From assembly GCA_022749755.1 (NCBI GenBank), contig CM040444.1:6451009-6515008 (forward strand): DNA of 64,000 nt, written 5' to 3'. Positions 60,466 to 64,000 of this stretch are shown piece after piece. Position 1 is the first letter of the stretch. Every line of letters starts with the position of its first letter. The position numbers and the translations under genes were made by a program. Origin of the DNA: Azadirachta indica. Lineage: Eukaryota > Streptophyta > Magnoliopsida > Sapindales > Meliaceae. Under the pieces are notes generated by a model that searched no databases, was not told where the DNA came from, and saw only the letters and a program-made list of their open reading frames with translations.

Positions 60466-60720
60466 GGTTGGTATTTTATTATCCTGGTATTGTCAATTGC
60501 ATTAGGTCGGTATTTTGTTAACCTGATATTGTCATTAGCTTTGTTAGGTCGGCATTTTATCTACCTAATGCTATCAATGTCGAGATCTTCAGGTCAGTAT
60601 TTTCTTGACTTGAAAAAATCATTGCTAACCTTTATGATGCTTTTAACCCATCAAAATTGGTATTTTATTGACCTAGGATTAGAGTTGATTTTATCGGATT
60701 GGTATTTTATTAACTAGTGC
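60466..60720. repeat. About 40-bp tandem repeats in the right-hand Tat element
   Basis: A ggt(c/t)ggtatttt motif recurs at about 60466, 60505, 60547, 60592, 60655 and 60696, followed by an a-cctg(g/a)-tattgtca-like segment. Spacing is 39-63 bp and copies are imperfect. It sits between the antisense ORF and integrase, the same position as the 80-bp array in element 1, with a different unit. The open frame across it (60430-60717) is hydrophobic because of the repeat composition and is not a gene. Confidence 0.75.
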
Positions 60721-61379
60721 TGTAGCTAGTCTTGTTTTGTTCTGGATCGGATGAGCATCATTTGCTCACTTTTATCTCTGAATGTGCTGCAAGATATGTA
60801 GAAAATGGAATTTCATTGACGAGATCAAAATAGATTATGTTTATGAAATTTCCACACTTAGGGATAGAAAACATTCAGCATTTCTACATTCCATGACTTT
60901 TTCACTTTTTCTTCGTCGAGATCTTATATCTTGTACACTCTAAGCCTTGCAACCATGGCAATCTTATATTGTCCTTTTTAATTTTCCCCAAAAACTCCCT
61001 CTCTTTGTATCTTTGTGTGCAGGGTGACTCTCTATAAGATTACGATGCCTTCTCTGAATGTTCTTGAGTGAACTTTCTTATTATAGTGTTTGGACACCTT
61101 TTGTTGATAGGTGATTGTTTTCAGTAAGACTTGATCCTCTTTTTTCCTCGAGCAGATCGAGGTCGTTCCGCATATTTTCTTCATTTCCCAATCAAAATGC
61201 TTGATACAAAATGTTAAGACCCCAACCTAGACCGGTATCACCATTTGAAAGCCAAATGCTAATAAGAATGATGTTTCTCTAATTACAGTTTATGCCACAA
61301 GTTTTATATGCTCACAGCACCCAAGGCAACTCATCTACACATAATCTTTTGTGATCATTCACCTATTTTTTAAAGCCTT

Positions 61380-62082
61380 ATTTATAACCTTATTCATGGC
61401 TTCCACCTAGCCATTGGCGTTTGGTTGAGTTGGAGTTACTAGGCTAAGGTCAATCTTCAGATAAAAGTAGAATTCCCTAAAGTTATTGTTGTCAAATTGC
61501 TTCCCATTGTCCGCAAGAAAGCATGGGGTATCTCGAACCTATATATTAGGTTTCTTTTCACAAACACCATGGTCTTTTTCTAGTAATTTTTGCTAAAGGT
61601 CCTCCTTTTACCCGTTTGGTAAAATAATTAACTACTACCATCATATACATCATCTGAGCATGCTCTATGAGTAAAGGCCTAATCAGGTCCAACCCCCATT
61701 ACACAAAGGGCCATGGACTTAAAAGTATAGTGAGCTTTTCAAGGGCTTATTTGGACACATCACCATAGAGCTAATATCCTTGGCACGATCTTCTAACCTA
61801 AATTGTATCTTAATGTAAGGTCGACTAATAATATCCTTGCCTTAACAATCTGTATGTTAGGGATTGAGCTCCTCCATGGTTTCCACATATTCCCATATGA
61901 GTTTTTCTAAGCATATAATTTGCTTCTTTTGGGGACAAACATCTTAAATAGGGAAGCCCAAACCCTTTTATATAATATTTATTCATAATTACGTACCAAT
62001 TTGACCTGCTTTTTATCTTCCTAGTAGCTTCCTTATCCTCAAGCAACTCTTTTTCTTGAAGGTACTTTAAAATCGGGTCCAT
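61380..62082 (-). pseudogene. Gypsy integrase pseudogene (right-hand Tat element)
   Basis: The zinc-finger-containing N-terminal segment is open at 62082-61825, with MLRKTHMGICGNHGGAQSL and LLRQGYY (H...H...C pattern partly visible). The catalytic core follows in broken frames near 61.6-61.4 kb, with DNGKQFD and GQVEAMNKVINKAL-type segments. It is downstream of reverse transcriptase on the minus strand. Confidence 0.8.
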
Positions 62083-62299
62083 TCATATTAGCTTGTTGTT
62101 CTCAAGTATGAGCATTAGGGAAGAACTTATCTTATAGTCTACACTTTTTCAAGTTAAGTACGTCTCTATTTTGAAGGCTGACTAGAAGCGGATTATTCGC
62201 CAAATAGTGTTTGATTTCCTAAAAACTCACTTCATATTCCTCTATCTAACGCATATGTTTCCCTTCTTTATGACCTGAAAAAATCAAAAACACTTATCA

Positions 62300-62993
62300 G
62301 TGGCTTTTAGGATAAACCTGCTAAAGGCTGTTAGTCTCCCCGTTAAGCTTTATAACTGCTTTAAGGTGAACGGCGATTTCATCTCCAAAATTGCTTTAAT
62401 CTTTTGGGAGTTGACTTTTATCCTACATTTATTAACCATAAACCTTAGGAATTTTCCTGAACTTACTCTAAAAGCACACTTCTCTGGGTTGAGTTTTATC
62501 TTGTATTTCTCAAGAGCAAAAAAGTTAGTTTTAAGTGCTGGACATGATTGCCTATAGTCAATGACTTGGTGATTATGTCATCAATATAGACTTCTATCAT
62601 CTTCCCTATCAAAGGCCTAAACATATGGTTGACTAATTTTTAAAAGGTGGCCCCTACGTTCTTCAACCAAAGTGGCATCACCTTATAATAATATAGCCCT
62701 TAATTCATGATGAAGGTCGTTTTCTTCTGTTTAGGTTCATGCTTCGTAATTTAATTATACCCGAAAAAGGCATCCATGAAGCTTAGGAGCCTGTGACCCG
62801 CCGTTGAATACATCAATTGGTCTATTCTCAGAAGTGGAAACTCGTCTTTGAGGCAAGCTTTGTTAAGGCCGGTGAAGTCCACACACGTTCTCCATTTTTT
62901 GTTGGATTTCTTGATTATGACCAAATTAGCTATCCATTCTGAATAATAAACCTCCTTAATGAAACCTGTTTTCAAGAGCTTATCCACTGCCAC
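62300..62993 (-). pseudogene. Gypsy reverse transcriptase pseudogene (right-hand Tat element)
   Basis: The open part at 62993-62751 reads LLKTGFIKEVYYSEWIANL, KSNKKWRTCVDFTGLNKAC and RLLSFMDAFFGYN, the palm and finger blocks of plant gypsy RT. The catalytic motif near 62.58 kb is YIDD. The connection follows, with KIKAILEMKSP, SLTGRLTAFSRFILKATD and EIKHYLANNPLL near 62.15-62.39 kb. RNase H is missing after it. Confidence 0.85.
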
Positions 62994-63082
62994 TCGAATT
63001 GCCTCCCTTATTTCCTAGTTAAAAACTCATCTTTTTTATCTAATAGGTTTGAAAGTAAGACTTGTTGTAAGATGGCTGGATA

Positions 63083-63850
63083 TTATTTTAAGGTTAGTAC
63101 CAAGCACATCTTCATGTTCCAAGTGAAAACATCTGCATGCCCCCTTAAAATTTTCCTAAGCTTTTTTTTGCTCATCCTTAGGCAACTATAAACCAATCTT
63201 AGCCATTCTCTATGGATTCTTTTGATCCAAGATCTCTCGTTCAACCTTTCCACAAATTTAGCTATTAGCCTTATCTCCTTTTGACTAGTTTTCCTTCCTA
63301 TCTTTTGAAAAATTCTTTTCTGCTTAGTATTTTTCATATTCATACTCGAGTTTTCTTCCTCCTAACACTACAATGTGATACAATATGTTCTTGATAAGAC
63401 TGTAGAACAACTTCTTGCTTGCTTTTGGTCACCTCGAACAACTCTAATTCCATCAGCTGCTCTAAACTGTAACTTAAGGTAATGGATATTCTGAACTACC
63501 TTTGTTAATCTTAAGGACAACTTTCTCAAGATCATGGAATATGGTATCTTCAGATTGACCACCTAAAAGGTCACTATTGTGATTTCTAGTATAGCAAGCT
63601 CCCTATCATAACCGGTAACTGAGCTGTTCTAAATAAAGAGTGTGTAAGATTTTGCAAATCTATATAAGGTAGAGTCCACGATCCAAACCTCAGGCTTTCT
63701 ATCTTCATTGATCTAATGTATCTTTAAATATGATGTCTGTCAAGCTTGCAATATCTATCAGGACTTTACTAACCTCAAAGAATCTTGTACCTAGAGTAAC
63801 CACTAGTGCATCATTATGTGGTTAATTCAGGACCACTTCATCTTCGTTTG
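63083..63850 (-). pseudogene. Gypsy protease and linker pseudogene (right-hand Tat element)
   Basis: The segment near 63.73-63.84 kb reads HNDALVVTLG and VLIDIASLTDIIFKDTLD, the retropepsin region with the catalytic D-T-G changed to D-I-A. The open frame at 63562-63368 (MVNLKIPYSMILRK) corresponds to the C-terminal protease part that usually reads YNAILGR. The frame at 63343-63083 is the linker towards reverse transcriptase. Confidence 0.7.
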
Positions 63851-64000
63851 TAAACATAATCGACACTATCGCTATTTGAGACTTCTTTTCTGCATGCACA
63901 TTTATGATATGTGCACCATTCGTCGAATTTGGCAGAGAATACATGGAATAGTTTTTGTGGCCTTATTCGAATTGGCTACCAAAATAAGCCCACCAAAAAT

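Larger units (their letters stand above)
53292..64000 (-). mobile_element. Tat-type gypsy element, partial (runs off the right edge)
   Basis: On the minus strand the interior reads protease (63.4-63.85 kb), reverse transcriptase (62.3-63.0 kb) and integrase (61.4-62.1 kb). A tandem array follows (60.47-60.72 kb), then an antisense ORF (54.8-56.85 kb). The left limit is uncertain. A ttctcaaaca followed by tcaag at 53713-53727 resembles the LTR/PPT junction of Tat element 1, so a 3' LTR probably ends at 53722, beginning somewhere near 53.2-53.3 kb. An Athila-like element is inserted at 57272-60451. Gag and the 5' LTR lie beyond the window. Confidence 0.75.

Noticed and set aside
60430..60717. 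95-codon frame with repeated hydrophobic segments
   Set aside because: It is produced by the about 40-bp tandem repeats and starts within the Athila LTR. It is not a membrane protein gene.

Overview
The window looks like nuclear DNA of a eudicot plant: it is AT-rich, has spliced genes with GT/AG introns, and is crowded with plant LTR-retrotransposons, CACTA/hAT/Harbinger-type DNA elements and MITEs. The coding style of the UGT and AGPR genes would suit a Sapindales/Citrus-like genome, but that is a guess. I saw no rRNA or tRNA gene and no CRISPR array.

Only three stretches look like host genes, plus one dead resistance gene. (1) A two-exon UDP-glycosyltransferase of the UGT74 type (29.4-30.9 kb, +), intact. 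(2) A small two-exon gene for a secreted cysteine-rich, proline/serine-tailed protein (44.36-43.80 kb, -), in frame throughout except for one TGA in the signal peptide. (3) A two-exon plastid N-acetyl-gamma-glutamyl-phosphate reductase gene (50.4-49.0 kb, -) of arginine synthesis, with an open reading frame but odd substitutions in conserved motifs. (4) A TIR-NB-ARC disease-resistance pseudogene (36.7-35.3 kb, -).

Repeat layout from left to right: a complete but dead Ty1/copia element with 5-bp target duplication (1.43-6.36 kb); a small MITE (7.2-7.6 kb); a full-length dead Ty3/gypsy element of the Tat type on the minus strand (7.87-19.36 kb), with an antisense ORF and an 80-bp tandem array between integrase and 3' LTR; a CACTA element with a recognisable TNP2-type transposase pseudogene (19.45-22.99 kb); a truncated Tat copy (22.99-26.56 kb) carrying a nested hAT MITE; a Mutator-like MITE with very long inverted repeats 0.6 kb upstream of the UGT gene; LINE and copia scraps at 32.4-33.4 kb; a probable non-autonomous CACTA element beside the resistance pseudogene (36.88-40.56 kb); Harbinger-like MITEs at 41.7 and 47.1 kb; repeated blocks flanking the AGPR gene (46.9-53.0 kb); and a further Tat element from about 53.3 kb to beyond the right edge, into which an Athila-like element inserted (57.27-60.45 kb) and then lost most of its interior.

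The most informative signals are the pair of Tat elements, whose antisense ORFs correspond while their tandem arrays differ; the nested Athila with a clear 5-bp target duplication; the secreted small protein gene with one lesion; and the AGPR copy with altered conserved residues inside a duplicated neighbourhood.
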